Source: Prevotella sp.
GTDB lineage: Bacteria > Bacteroidota > Bacteroidia > Bacteroidales > Bacteroidaceae
DNA length: 64,000 bases
Direction: 5' to 3'
Assembly (NCBI GenBank): GCA_017458125.1
Contig: JAFTGB010000018.1
Location: forward strand, 58,173 to 122,172
Part shown: positions 41,443 to 49,542 of the stretch, piece by piece
Layout: every line of letters begins with the position of its first letter
Position numbering within the stretch: the first letter of the stretch is position 1
Notes under the pieces: generated by a model
What the model saw: only the letters and a program-made list of their open reading frames with translations
Told to the model about the DNA's origin: nothing
The model's database searches: none
Translations under genes and position numbers: made by a program

Positions 41443-41760
41443 ATGCTTATGGCAGACTTTTATGAATATTCTACGCCAGAACTTGTTCGTTTGCTTGGTG
41501 AACGCTTCAAGGAATATAGGATGCGTTGCAATCTCACTCAGAAGGAGGTGGCAGAGCAATCCGGTATCGGACTGACCACTATCCACAAGTTCGAGAATGG
41601 TACGGCAGGCAATCTGTCGCTGTCAACATTCATTCTGCTCCTGAAAGTGATTGGTCAGGTGGATGCCCTTGACGATGTGCTGCCAGAATTACCTGAGTCG
41701 CCATATCTTGTTCGCAAGGAGGAGAAAAAGGCCCAACGTATCAGACACACCAAAAAGTAA
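41443..41760 (+). CDS. hipB: HipB-like HTH antitoxin
   Basis: A 105-residue protein with a central Xre-type helix-turn-helix (LTQKEVAEQSGIGLTTIHKF) and a C-terminal basic tail (KEEKKAQRIRHTKK). In HipBA modules, HipB neutralises the HipA kinase and represses the operon. It begins at ATG 41443 (or 41449) and is followed by hipA six bases later. Good match to the module layout. Confidence 0.85.
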   Translation: MLMADFYEYSTPELVRLLGERFKEYRMRCNLTQKEVAEQSGIGLTTIHKFENGTAGNLSLSTFILLLKVIGQVDALDDVLPELPESPYLVRKEEKKAQRIRHTKK

Positions 41761-41766
41761 TCTGTT

Positions 41767-43038
41767 ATGACGAAGACATTGAAGGTTATTCTATGGGGTG
41801 AGGAGATAGGCCGTCTGGCATGGGATGAACGCAGAAAGCGGTCGTATTTTATCTACAACCCAGAATGGTTGAAGAAAGGACTGAACATCTCTCCTCTGGT
41901 TGCTCCTATAGATGGAGCCAGAGGGCTGATGCCAGTTTGGGGCGAGGATGCCAGGATTTACCAAAAACTGCCTGCATTCGTTGCCGACTCATTGCCTGAT
42001 GCCTGGGGTAATCAGCTCTTTGATTTGTGGCGACTGCAAAACCATCTGTCCAATGCAGACATTACGCCATTGGATAAGCTCTCGTTTATTGGCAAGCGAG
42101 GCATGGGTGCATTGGAATATCAGCCTGAGTATGCCCGTGAGCGCAAGGCTGAGAAGATAGACATGAAGTCGTTAGCAGATTTGGCAGCGCGTATTTATGC
42201 GGAACGTGAGCAGGCGCATATTCTCCCTGAGGAATCCATCACCATGCAGTCATTGCTGACTGTCGGTACTTCTGCAGGAGGCCGTCAGCCTAAGGCCATC
42301 ATCGCCATCAACCAGAAGACGGGCGAGATTTGTAGTGGTCAGATATCAGGTCTGAAGAACTATGACTACTATCTGCTGAAGTTCGGTAACACACAGTATA
42401 GCTCGGCTGAACTGGAAATGACTTACTATGAACTGGCGACGATGGCAGGAATCCAGATGATGCCATCCAATTTGTATGCCGTTGAAGGCAATAACCACTT
42501 TATCACTAAGCGTTTCGATCGTGACGGTGAGAGGAAGATATATACTCAGACATTGGCAGCCATCAACTCAGAGGCAGAAAGTTATGGACAACTGATAGAT
42601 ACCTGTCGTAAACTTCATCTTCCTGAGTCAGACTGTCAGGAGGTGTTCCGAAGGATGGTGTTCAATATTTTGGCCAATAATACCGATGACCACAACAAGA
42701 ACTTTTCGTTTATCATGAACGAGGATGGCAGTTGGAGATTATCGCCTGCCTACGATATTAATTATATCATAGATAATGGAGGTTTCTTGCCCAACAAAGA
42801 CCACTGCATGTATATCAGGACAAAGCTTCGGAATATCACCCGTGACGATGCCATCCAGTTTGCCCGTGACAACGGTATACGGCGACCTGATGCCATCATC
42901 CGCGATGTGGTTGCATCACTGAAGCAGTTCAGAACCATTGCCACGAAATACGGTGTGTCTGATGAATGGACGGGTAGGGTAGAGACAACTATCATTGACC
43001 ATCTGAAAGCATGGGGAGAATGGAAAGAAGATGAGTAG
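41767..43038 (+). CDS. hipA: HipA-like serine/threonine kinase toxin
   Basis: A 423-residue full-length HipA: N-terminal domain with a WGEEIGRLAWDE start, the SFIGKRGMGALEY motif, TSAGGRQPKAII (Gly-rich phosphate-binding loop with substrate lysine), the catalytic loop FNILANNTDDHNKNFSF and SPAYDIN metal-binding segment. HipA phosphorylates glutamyl-tRNA synthetase or similar targets to slow growth. Sequence looks intact. Its last 8 bases overlap the next gene, a TSUP transporter. Confidence 0.9.
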   Translation: MTKTLKVILWGEEIGRLAWDERRKRSYFIYNPEWLKKGLNISPLVAPIDGARGLMPVWGEDARIYQKLPAFVADSLPDAWGNQLFDLWRLQNHLSNADITPLDKLSFIGKRGMGALEYQPEYARERKAEKIDMKSLADLAARIYAEREQAHILPEESITMQSLLTVGTSAGGRQPKAIIAINQKTGEICSGQISGLKNYDYYLLKFGNTQYSSAELEMTYYELATMAGIQMMPSNLYAVEGNNHFITKRFDRDGERKIYTQTLAAINSEAESYGQLIDTCRKLHLPESDCQEVFRRMVFNILANNTDDHNKNFSFIMNEDGSWRLSPAYDINYIIDNGGFLPNKDHCMYIRTKLRNITRDDAIQFARDNGIRRPDAIIRDVVASLKQFRTIATKYGVSDEWTGRVETTIIDHLKAWGEWKEDE

Positions 43039-43759
43039 CCTTTTTATAGCCATATTCCTGTTGAGCATCGGGGCCAGTTTTGTGCAGCGCACTACTGGCT
43101 TCGGCTTTGGCATCTTCATCATGACAATGCTGCCGTTCTTCCTGCCTACATACGGCGAGGCCACAACTCTCTCTGGACTTCTGGCCATTACCACCTCGGC
43201 TGTCATCGTGTGGCGAATGAGAAGCTATGTCACTTGGAAACGACTTTGGCCGATACTGCTGACGTTTATTGTTGTGTCGACAATAGCCATCTTTGCTTTG
43301 ACCCGCATTGAAGACCACATATTGAAACGGATCCTGGGTGTGGCTCTCATCCTTATCAGCATTTATTTTGCGCTGTTCAGTCAGAAGATAAAACTGCCGA
43401 CAACGAAGCGCGTCCAGATGGGTGCTGGTACACTTAGCGGACTAATGGGAGGCTTCTTCGGCATGCAAGGTCCGCCAGCCGTGCTCTTTTTCATCCAGAG
43501 TGAGCCTTCGAAGGAACATTATATGGCGATGGCGCAGACTTACTTCCTGATTGGCAATGTGATGATGACCTTTGTTCGTGCCTATAACGGCTTCTTTACC
43601 ACGACCGTCCTGACAGACTACTGTTTCGGACTTGGTGGAGTCATCATCGGAACAACCCTTGGAGCCTACGTCTTCAAGCGCATTCCCAATCGCATTTTCC
43701 GATACATCGTTTATGCGTATATCGCCATAAGCGGCGTGATTATTCTAATGACAAATTGA
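43031..43759 (+). CDS. TSUP-family (TauE/SafE) membrane transporter
   Basis: A 242-residue membrane protein with about seven to eight hydrophobic helices. The TauE/SafE pattern is seen in two halves: RTTGFGFGIFIMTML near the N-terminus and GGFFGMQGPPAVLFF in the second half. The family moves sulfite, sulfonates or other small anions across the inner membrane; substrate unknown. It starts 8 bases before the hipA stop in another frame, so it is probably read from the same message. Confidence 0.85.
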   Translation: MSSLFIAIFLLSIGASFVQRTTGFGFGIFIMTMLPFFLPTYGEATTLSGLLAITTSAVIVWRMRSYVTWKRLWPILLTFIVVSTIAIFALTRIEDHILKRILGVALILISIYFALFSQKIKLPTTKRVQMGAGTLSGLMGGFFGMQGPPAVLFFIQSEPSKEHYMAMAQTYFLIGNVMMTFVRAYNGFFTTTVLTDYCFGLGGVIIGTTLGAYVFKRIPNRIFRYIVYAYIAISGVIILMTN

Positions 43760-43861
43760 AATGGCAATACAGGTGACATACAGGAGAACCAGGAGGCTGT
43801 CGATTCCCTCGTTGGAAGGAAGCCAGAAGAGAAATAAGGTAGATATGTAAGATGGAAGAGG

Positions 43862-44437
43862 ATGAAAACGATGATTGTGATAAGAGAAGCGACAAAGTCG
43901 CAAGCATCAGATATTGCCCAGCTGATAATGATGGCTATGACAGATGACTGTTGCCAGCATTTCTGTGGAGTAGGGCATGGCTTAGAGGACTTCCTAAAGA
44001 TGATGACCTCATTGGTAGAGCGCGAGGATTCTCAGTATAGCTACAGGAATACGTTTGTGGCGATGGCTGATAACAAAGTGGTGGGTATTGCTGTCAGCTA
44101 TGATGGTGGCAGACTACATGAACTTCGCCAGGCATTTATCAAGGCCGCCAAGGAATACATCGGCAAGGATCATTCTGGCATGGACGATGAGACACAGGCA
44201 GGTGAGCTCTACCTTGATTCGTTAGCCGTTCTACCAGAATATCGTCGCCAAGGCATTGCCCACTGTCTTTTGCATGCCACGAAGGAGAAAGCCAACAAGA
44301 TGGGACAGCCTTGTGTCGGATTGCTGGTAGATAAGGGCAATCCTGCTGGCGAGGCACTGTATGCTTCAGTAGGATTCCAATATGCGAATGACAGCTGGTG
44401 GGGTGGTCATCCCATGAAACACTTGGTGTTAAAGTAA
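43862..44437 (+). CDS. GNAT-family N-acetyltransferase
   Basis: A 191-residue GNAT enzyme: LYLDSLAVLPEYRRQGIAH is the conserved beta4/alpha3 acetyl-CoA loop (motif A, R/Q-x-x-G-x-A/G), followed by PCVGLLVDKGNPAGEALY and VGFQYANDSWW. It transfers acetyl from acetyl-CoA to an amine; substrate unknown. The ATG at 43862 is near the start of the conserved region (a second ATG three codons later is possible). Its 3' end overlaps by 31 bases the convergent small lipoprotein gene. Confidence 0.85.
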   Translation: MKTMIVIREATKSQASDIAQLIMMAMTDDCCQHFCGVGHGLEDFLKMMTSLVEREDSQYSYRNTFVAMADNKVVGIAVSYDGGRLHELRQAFIKAAKEYIGKDHSGMDDETQAGELYLDSLAVLPEYRRQGIAHCLLHATKEKANKMGQPCVGLLVDKGNPAGEALYASVGFQYANDSWWGGHPMKHLVLK

Positions 44438-44574
44438 GAATCATGTTTGACCGGCTCTGTATAAGAATCATAAGAAGAACTGCTACTGGGATAATACTCA
44501 GAAGGATGTTTCTTATTAGAACATGATACAAATCCAAGTACCAAGGTTGCTAATAAACAGTAGACGTATTTCAT
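44407..44574 (-). CDS. Small (55-residue) predicted lipoprotein
   Basis: A short frame coding for a lipoprotein: signal MKYVYCLLATLVLGFVSCSN with the lipobox FVSC (C18), then a Ser/Tyr-rich tail (PSSSSSYDSYTEP). The ATG overlaps the Nudix gene stop as ATGA, a classic coupled start. It ends antisense to the last part of the GNAT gene. Its size is below common gene-calling limits. Small Ser-rich lipoproteins are frequent in Bacteroidetes; function unknown. Confidence 0.6.
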   Translation of the reverse strand: MKYVYCLLATLVLGFVSCSNKKHPSEYYPSSSSSYDSYTEPVKHDSYFNTKCFMG

Positions 44575-45008
44575 TTCACAATCTCATTACATTTTCTTAT
44601 CGCATCCTGTATGATGTCATAATGGTCAAATGCCAGATGTGGCAAGTCCGACAGTGGCCACCATTCAGCTTTGACTGCATCATCTTGGCCAATAACGGCT
44701 ATAGGTTCATCAACGATGGCTAGATAAGCGACAGTGATAGTCCTCCCTCTTGGGTCTCGATTAACCTTAGAGTATGCTCCAATCTGATGCACATCCGACA
44801 CTCGAAGTCCCGTTTCTTCTTCTAGTTCACGTATAGCACATTGCTCCGTGGTTTCATCCATATTCATAAAACCACCGGGGAATGCCCAGCATCCCTTGAA
44901 AGGTTCATCGCCACGTTCAATCAGCAGAACTTTCGGATCAGGTTCTTTAGTTATAACGATGCAGTCAGCAGTAACTGCAGGTCTTGGATATTTGTATGTG
45001 TATGCCAT
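44571..45008 (-). CDS. Nudix hydrolase
   Basis: A 145-residue Nudix enzyme. The Nudix box runs from GGFMNMDETTEQ through CAIRELEEETGL, with all catalytic glutamates. WAFPGGF precedes it. Such proteins cleave nucleoside diphosphates linked to other groups; the EPDPKVLLIERGDEPFKG start resembles ADP-ribose or NADH pyrophosphatase-type Nudix proteins and NrtR-type sensors. It lies five bases after an ADP-ribosylglycohydrolase, so the pair may handle ADP-ribose. Confidence 0.88.
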   Translation of the reverse strand: MAYTYKYPRPAVTADCIVITKEPDPKVLLIERGDEPFKGCWAFPGGFMNMDETTEQCAIRELEEETGLRVSDVHQIGAYSKVNRDPRGRTITVAYLAIVDEPIAVIGQDDAVKAEWWPLSDLPHLAFDHYDIIQDAIRKCNEIVK

Positions 45009-45013
45009 AATAA

Positions 45014-45793
45014 TTAGCTAATGCGTTTATAGAACTCTTCAACGACCTCTTTCATTTCTTCTGTTAGGAAAGAAATAATGGATTGTTCAATCTCTTTAGG
45101 GATTCCCCAAATAGCTTCGGATATACTTCCTACGATAGCGCCAAGGGTGTCAGCGTCTGCACCAAGGCTAACAGCTTTACGAACAGCATCTTCAAAAGAG
45201 GTACTATCACTGATTATCCAAAGAGCAACAGGGACAGTACCTTGACACGTTTCGTCAAAGCGATTGACGACATCAGCCCTGCGAATATCCAGATCATAGC
45301 CGGAAAAAAGAAGGCATTCTTCAAGTATATTATTAATGTATAGGGGTGCTTCATGACCATACTGCAATGCCTTGAAAATAACCATTGCCACAGTCTGTGC
45401 TCCTTTAATTCCTTCGTCGTGATTGTGTGATGGTATAGCGGTGGCAGCAGCTGCATCCAAGACTTCATCGAGAGTGTCAAACCAGTGCGCCACAGGACTC
45501 ACACGCATAGCAGCCCCATTACCGAACGAATTATAGGGTAGGGGATTCTCACTGTGCACCCATTGGTCGAACCTGCCGCCATAGCCTCCCATGGGATGCG
45601 GATAACGGTTACACCAGTCATGGATGGACTCGCCAAAGTCCCGTCCATGCAACAAAGCATCTGCCACCGCCACCGTACAGATGGTATCATCCGTAAAACC
45701 GTTCTTCTTAGACAGCCATTCAAAATCGTAGTCGTTCGTCGGGTTAAACTCCCAACGGCTACCTACTATATCTCCAATTATTGCTCCTAACAT
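45014..45793 (-). CDS. ADP-ribosylglycohydrolase family protein
   Basis: A 259-residue ADP-ribosyl-glycohydrolase: GAIIGDIVGSRWEF, FTDDTICTVAVADALL (metal-binding TDDT), AIPSHNHDEGIKGAQ and SLGADADTLGAIVGSISEA (GADADT). These enzymes remove ADP-ribose from proteins or other molecules. The start is taken at ATG 45793 (MLGAIIGD), the normal family start; the frame continues upstream for 62 more codons but that part encodes a DUF1016 nuclease fragment. The downstream Nudix gene suggests joint ADP-ribose metabolism. Confidence 0.88.
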   Translation of the reverse strand: MLGAIIGDIVGSRWEFNPTNDYDFEWLSKKNGFTDDTICTVAVADALLHGRDFGESIHDWCNRYPHPMGGYGGRFDQWVHSENPLPYNSFGNGAAMRVSPVAHWFDTLDEVLDAAAATAIPSHNHDEGIKGAQTVAMVIFKALQYGHEAPLYINNILEECLLFSGYDLDIRRADVVNRFDETCQGTVPVALWIISDSTSFEDAVRKAVSLGADADTLGAIVGSISEAIWGIPKEIEQSIISFLTEEMKEVVEEFYKRIS

Positions 45794-45979
45794 ATCATTA
45801 AGGGTGTTATAAAACAACAAATCCGTAAAATGCTCCTTACCCGCAACAGACAGGAGATACTCTTTACCCATATATGCAAAACCAGATCCTAATGCGAGCA
45901 ACAACTCGTTGACATGACGCACCATTGCTTTCTTCAGGTTGTCTTCGTCAAGTTTTATAGGAATTCCACTCTCACTGGT
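45794..45979 (-). pseudogene. DUF1016 (YhcG-type PD-(D/E)XK) nuclease fragment
   Basis: An in-frame stretch directly before the ADP-ribosylglycohydrolase encodes NLKKAMVRHVNELLLALGSGFAYMG..., then SVAGKEHFTDLLFYN. This is the start of the PDDEXK C-terminal domain of DUF1016/YhcG proteins, which normally continues for about 100 more residues. Only this part is present, fused in frame to the hydrolase. It is open back to a stop at 45980-45982. I read it as a recombination remnant. Confidence 0.7.
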
Positions 45980-46134
45980 TCAGTCCCTATGGCGGCATCC
46001 AATGAGTTCTGGATAGACTCTCTTACCAATGAAGTATAGAGGTCGTCCTTGAAATGTTCGCTCATTGGGTCGCTCAACTGCTCTCTGCCAGTTTCTCGCC
46101 TCAAATGCCATTTACAGTCTTTTTCTATACTCAT
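45955..46134 (-). pseudogene. Truncated GHKL-ATPase N-terminus
   Basis: A short frame starting at ATG 46134 encodes MSIEKDCKWHLRRE... then FKDDLYTSLVRESIQNSLDA, an N-box pattern of large GHKL ATPases found in defence loci. The frame ends after PVRVEFL with a stop, and no further GHKL motifs follow. It overlaps by 25 bases the DUF1016 fragment in a different frame. It is preceded by a minus-strand promoter (46178-46185), so the transcript likely still reads through to the ADP-ribosylglycohydrolase. Confidence 0.6.
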
Positions 46135-46177
46135 TCTTGTTAATAGCAATTACTACAATGTTTTTAGTTCCTGCCTA

Positions 46178-46185
46178 CAAAAGTA
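46178..46185 (-). promoter_or_regulatory. Putative promoter of the ADP-ribosylglycohydrolase/Nudix operon
   Basis: TACTTTTG on the minus strand, 43 bases before the ATG at 46134 of the truncated GHKL gene. Confidence 0.5.
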
Positions 46186-46252
46186 GTGATTTTCTGCGAA
46201 AATACCAAATCGGGCGGTAAATCTTAACGTTTTTATATGTATAGGGATGAGG

Positions 46253-46639
46253 TCACGTGCGCTCCTTCTCGAAGGTGATGCCGTCGTAGAGGGCCTGGGA
46301 GCCATCGCTGCTCTCGGGGATAAAATGGAGGCGGACACCACGGATGTGTTTCTTGGCTCGGAAGTCCTCGAGGCGATCTACTTTGTCGCTCTCTATCTCG
46401 AGTTTCATCAGGCCCCAGTCGCGCAGACGGACACGGTCGCCCTGGCGCAGATGGCGGTTGATGACTTCCGAAAGCCGTATGATGGCGGCGGTCATCACGC
46501 CCTCGCTGATGGGGTTCTGCTCGCAGGCCTCCTTGATGAGTTGGTCTGAACTGATGGTCTGCTGATGCACGGCCACGGCCTTGTATTTGCCGAAAGTGGG
46601 GAGCTTCGGCTTGGTCTCTTTCTTGATCCTGTATTTCAT
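46253..46639 (-). CDS. HU-like DNA-binding protein
   Basis: A 128-residue protein of the Bacteroidetes HU-like family (histone-like, longer than E. coli HU). The N-terminal beta/helix region is YRIKKETKPKLPTFGKYKA; ISEGVMTAAIIRLSEVINR and GDRVRLRDWGLMKL correspond to the HU helices and the first arm strand. The start at 46639 is chosen over the longer frame; the promoter box is at 46657-46664. HU-like genes often lie next to BT4734/VapE-type genes in Bacteroidetes; here that gene is divergent at 47327. The shared region between them holds the phased 11-base arrays. Confidence 0.85.
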   Translation of the reverse strand: MKYRIKKETKPKLPTFGKYKAVAVHQQTISSDQLIKEACEQNPISEGVMTAAIIRLSEVINRHLRQGDRVRLRDWGLMKLEIESDKVDRLEDFRAKKHIRGVRLHFIPESSDGSQALYDGITFEKERT

Positions 46640-46656
46640 CGTTCCTTTTTGGGGAA

Positions 46657-46664
46657 CAAAAATA
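46657..46664 (-). promoter_or_regulatory. Putative promoter of the HU-like gene
   Basis: TATTTTTG on the minus strand, 17 bases before the ATG. Confidence 0.55.
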
Positions 46665-46833
46665 CGAATAAGCGAGCAAAAAGCCAAAAGAATTTTGTGG
46701 TTTTTCGAGCGGGAGTATTTTCGAGCGTCTAGCTCAAGGATATGAATTATTGTTTTGAAATAACTATTTTGTTTCTGCTTCTACTAAAAGAACTTTATAT
46801 TATTGAATATTATTAGTTTAGGCGATATATTGC

Positions 46834-47225
46834 ATCTATTTTACCTCTATTTTTCTTCTATTTTGCCTCTACTCTGCCTCTACATAATGTCTGTTTCACT
46901 GGATAGCAGCCAAATTGCTAGGAACAGGCGTTCAAACTCCATCGCTACAGCCTGCTTCCGGGATATCGGAAGCCTTATGGCTGCTAAATTCCCTAGAGAA
47001 TTTACAGGTTTGCTTGCGGTAAAGTCTAAGAAAGGTGCCGCTTTAGCGGTAAATTCTCTGGAGAATTTCAAAGAAAGGTGGCTTCTTGGTTAGTGCGAGG
47101 TAGGGGTGAGGCATCAGTTTTGAGGGTGCAAAGTTGCATGTATGGGCGGTGCGAAGTTCTGTTAAGACGGAGAAGGGTAGAGGTAAGGTAGAAGGAAAGT
47201 AGAAGATTTGTAGAGATAAAATAGA
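46834..47225. repeat. Mirror-symmetric 11-base phased arrays around a hairpin-rich core
   Basis: Five TCTA motifs lie at 46834, 46845, 46856, 46867 and 46878 (exact 11-base period; consensus TCTAYTTTNCC). Five TAGA motifs, the inverse, lie at 47178, 47189, 47200, 47211 and 47222 (also exact 11-base period). Arms are imperfect inverted repeats of each other; 46850-46871 and 47210-47231 pair at 20 of 22 bases. Inside are inverted repeats: AGCAGCCA (46904) with TGGCTGCT (46978), GCTTCCG (46954) with CGGAAGC (46967), and two near-palindromic 18-mers at 46986-47003 and 47051-47068. Short ORFs on both strands through this region look spurious. It could be a non-autonomous mobile element, a replication/partition-type site or a regulatory RNA. 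No gene in the element. Confidence 0.75.
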
Positions 47226-47268
47226 AGAAAATAATTGGCAAAATCTTGCATAATCCACTAAAAATAAG

Positions 47269-47276
47269 TAATTTTG
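47269..47276 (+). promoter_or_regulatory. Putative promoter of the VapE/BT4734-like gene
   Basis: TAATTTTG, 50 bases before the ATG and about 40 bases after the last TAGA motif of the right array. Confidence 0.55.
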
Positions 47277-47326
47277 CAGCCATATCACGAGTGATTTAGT
47301 AGAGGCAAACTTAAAAATACGAATTT

Positions 47327-49453
47327 ATGAAGATAAGTTTACTGAAAATATCGCGCAAGAAGATGGTGATCAACCGTCTGGAGTTGAAGGATCTGGCAGA
47401 GATGATCCGCAAGAGTCCTGAGGAGCAGAAGGTGTTCAATCTGCGCCTGAACTATCAGTTCTATCAGCCGCAGCGACTGGACGATGGACAGATAGTGCTC
47501 GACTCGCAGAACCATACGGTGAACTTGCCGCGCATACTCTTTGCCGCAGAGTGCATCAATTATAAGGAGATGCAGAAGGGACTGAGGTACAACGGGCTGG
47601 TGGTGGTAGAGGTGAACGGCCTGAAGACGTATGAGGAGGCCGTCGCCATCAGGAACCAGGCGGCGCGGATGGACGAGACGGTGATGGCTTTCTTAGGGGC
47701 GTCGGGCAAGTCGGTGAAGATTGTGTGCCGGGGCGAAATGTTCGGAGTAATGGCATTGCCGGAGAAGGAAGAGGAGGTGAGGCAGTTCCACAAGAACCTG
47801 TATGAGACGGCGCGGAGGGCCTATCAGAACCAGTTCGGGCTGGACATCGAGTATCTGGAGCCGAGGCTGGAACGGACGGTCTATCTGAGTGCCGACCCTG
47901 AGATGTACTTCAATCCCGATGCACGACCCTTCAAGGCGGATACTGCCAAGCACGAACAGCCGGAGCCGACGCCTATCTCGTGGGAGAGTGACATGCTGAT
48001 GCCTGGGCGCACCGTGAAGCGGACCTATCATTTCAATTGGGTCTTTATACTCCGCGAGGTCTTAGGCGGCTACTTTGACTTGCCCGACGAGGACCGCCAG
48101 ATGCAGCTGCTGCAGCAGATTGCCCGTAAGTCGCTCGAACAGGGCATACCGCTCGCTCATGCTCAGGGCATGACGCTGGAGCATCCGCTCTTCCACAACG
48201 ACCCGGAACTGGTGAAGAGCGTCTTTGCTTCCACCTATGAGATTCCGCTGATGGAGGAGTATCGTAAGAAAAATAAGATAAAGCCGCTGAAGAGCGTGCC
48301 GCAGGAGACGCTGCAGACGATGCGGACGGAGATATTTCTTACTGCCAACTACGACATGCGCAAGAACCTGATGACCGGTGTGGCCGAGTATCGCATGAAA
48401 TACGCTGAGGACCAGACGTTTAAGCCGCTGACCGAGGAGGTGCGCAACGATATGACCATCGAGGCCCGCGAGCAGGGACTGAAGTCGTGGGACCAGGACG
48501 TGAACCGTTTCATCGACTCTACCCGTATCGAGCAGTACGACCCCGTGAACACGTGGCTCGACAGCCTGCCGGCATGGGACGGGAAGGATAGGATAGGGGA
48601 GCTTGCGCTGCGAGTACCTACGGAACAGCCGCACTGGGAGAAGTACCTGCGGTATTGGTTGGTGGGGATGGTGGCGCAGTGGCGTGAGAGCGATAAGCAG
48701 CTGACTGGCAATGCGTTGACGCCGCTCCTGATAGGTCGTCAGGGCTGCGGTAAGACACGCTTCTGCAAGATTCTGCTGCCGCCAGAACTGCGTGACTATT
48801 ACAACGACAAGCTGAATTTCAAGAACGAGTTTGACCTGAACATCGCGCTGACCTCGTTTGCGCTCATCAACATCGATGAGTTTGACAAGACCACCTCGTC
48901 GCAGCAGATTGTGCTGAAGTACCTGTTGTCGTCGAGCGACGTGAAGTTCCGTCCGCCTTACGGCAAGACCATCAAGCAGTATCGCCGCTACACCTCGTTC
49001 ATCGGAACTACGAATCAGCAACAGCCGCTGGTCGATCCCACGGGTTCGCGTCGTTTTGTTTGTGTGGGCGTCCCGGCAGGCAAGAACATCGACTTCACCG
49101 ACAATCTCAACCATCGCCAGCTCTATGCCCAGGCTCTCCACCTCTTTAATAAGGGTGAGCGCTTCTGGCTGGAGGATGATGAGATACAGACGCTGATAGA
49201 GGAGAACGTGCCCTACCAGCGCACCATCGACCTGGTGGAGATGATTAACGAGACGTTCCGCAAGCCCAAGGACGGCGAGGGCCGGTGGTGGAGCACATCG
49301 GAGATACTTGCCACGTTCTCAGGGCGTTACGCCTACTTCGATGCCAAGCGGGCCACGCCTGCCGTGCTGGGCAAGGCGATGAACAACTACCGCTTCAACT
49401 TCCGCCACCGCATGGTGAACGGCTGTTCGGAGTACTGGCTCTGCGAGAAGTGA
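47327..49453 (+). CDS. VapE / BT4734-like primase-helicase family protein
   Basis: A 708-residue protein. The N-terminal third (LRLNYQFYQPQRL, NGLVVVEVNGL, GKSVKIVCRGE) matches the BT4734/BF3469-type domain related to primase-polymerases. The middle and C-terminus are VapE/DUF3874-like: LLIGRQGCGKTRFCKIL (Walker A), FALINIDEFDKTT (Walker B), KFRPPYGKTIKQYRRYTSF and SRRFVCVGVPAG. Proteins of this layout are found on integrated elements in Bacteroidetes and are thought to help element replication, like phage primase-helicases. The HU-like gene is divergent from it. The start at 47327 is the first ATG after the promoter box. Intact. Confidence 0.85.
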   Translation: MKISLLKISRKKMVINRLELKDLAEMIRKSPEEQKVFNLRLNYQFYQPQRLDDGQIVLDSQNHTVNLPRILFAAECINYKEMQKGLRYNGLVVVEVNGLKTYEEAVAIRNQAARMDETVMAFLGASGKSVKIVCRGEMFGVMALPEKEEEVRQFHKNLYETARRAYQNQFGLDIEYLEPRLERTVYLSADPEMYFNPDARPFKADTAKHEQPEPTPISWESDMLMPGRTVKRTYHFNWVFILREVLGGYFDLPDEDRQMQLLQQIARKSLEQGIPLAHAQGMTLEHPLFHNDPELVKSVFASTYEIPLMEEYRKKNKIKPLKSVPQETLQTMRTEIFLTANYDMRKNLMTGVAEYRMKYAEDQTFKPLTEEVRNDMTIEAREQGLKSWDQDVNRFIDSTRIEQYDPVNTWLDSLPAWDGKDRIGELALRVPTEQPHWEKYLRYWLVGMVAQWRESDKQLTGNALTPLLIGRQGCGKTRFCKILLPPELRDYYNDKLNFKNEFDLNIALTSFALINIDEFDKTTSSQQIVLKYLLSSSDVKFRPPYGKTIKQYRRYTSFIGTTNQQQPLVDPTGSRRFVCVGVPAGKNIDFTDNLNHRQLYAQALHLFNKGERFWLEDDEIQTLIEENVPYQRTIDLVEMINETFRKPKDGEGRWWSTSEILATFSGRYAYFDAKRATPAVLGKAMNNYRFNFRHRMVNGCSEYWLCEK

Positions 49454-49542
49454 GGCTCCCTAATTGCGTCAATCTCGCGCTTCTCCGTCTTGGGACTGCT
49501 CAGATTATAACATACTTGCACCAGACACTCGATGTGGGCTCC

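Noticed and set aside
45014-45925. ADP-ribosylglycohydrolase starting at 45925 with a 44-residue N-terminal extension
   Set aside because: The extension matches DUF1016, not the hydrolase family, and the family start MLGAIIGD is at 45793.
46803-47093. ORFs on both strands inside the 11-base array element
   Set aside because: They arise from the palindromes and repeats; both strands give similar peptide pieces, which indicates structure rather than coding.
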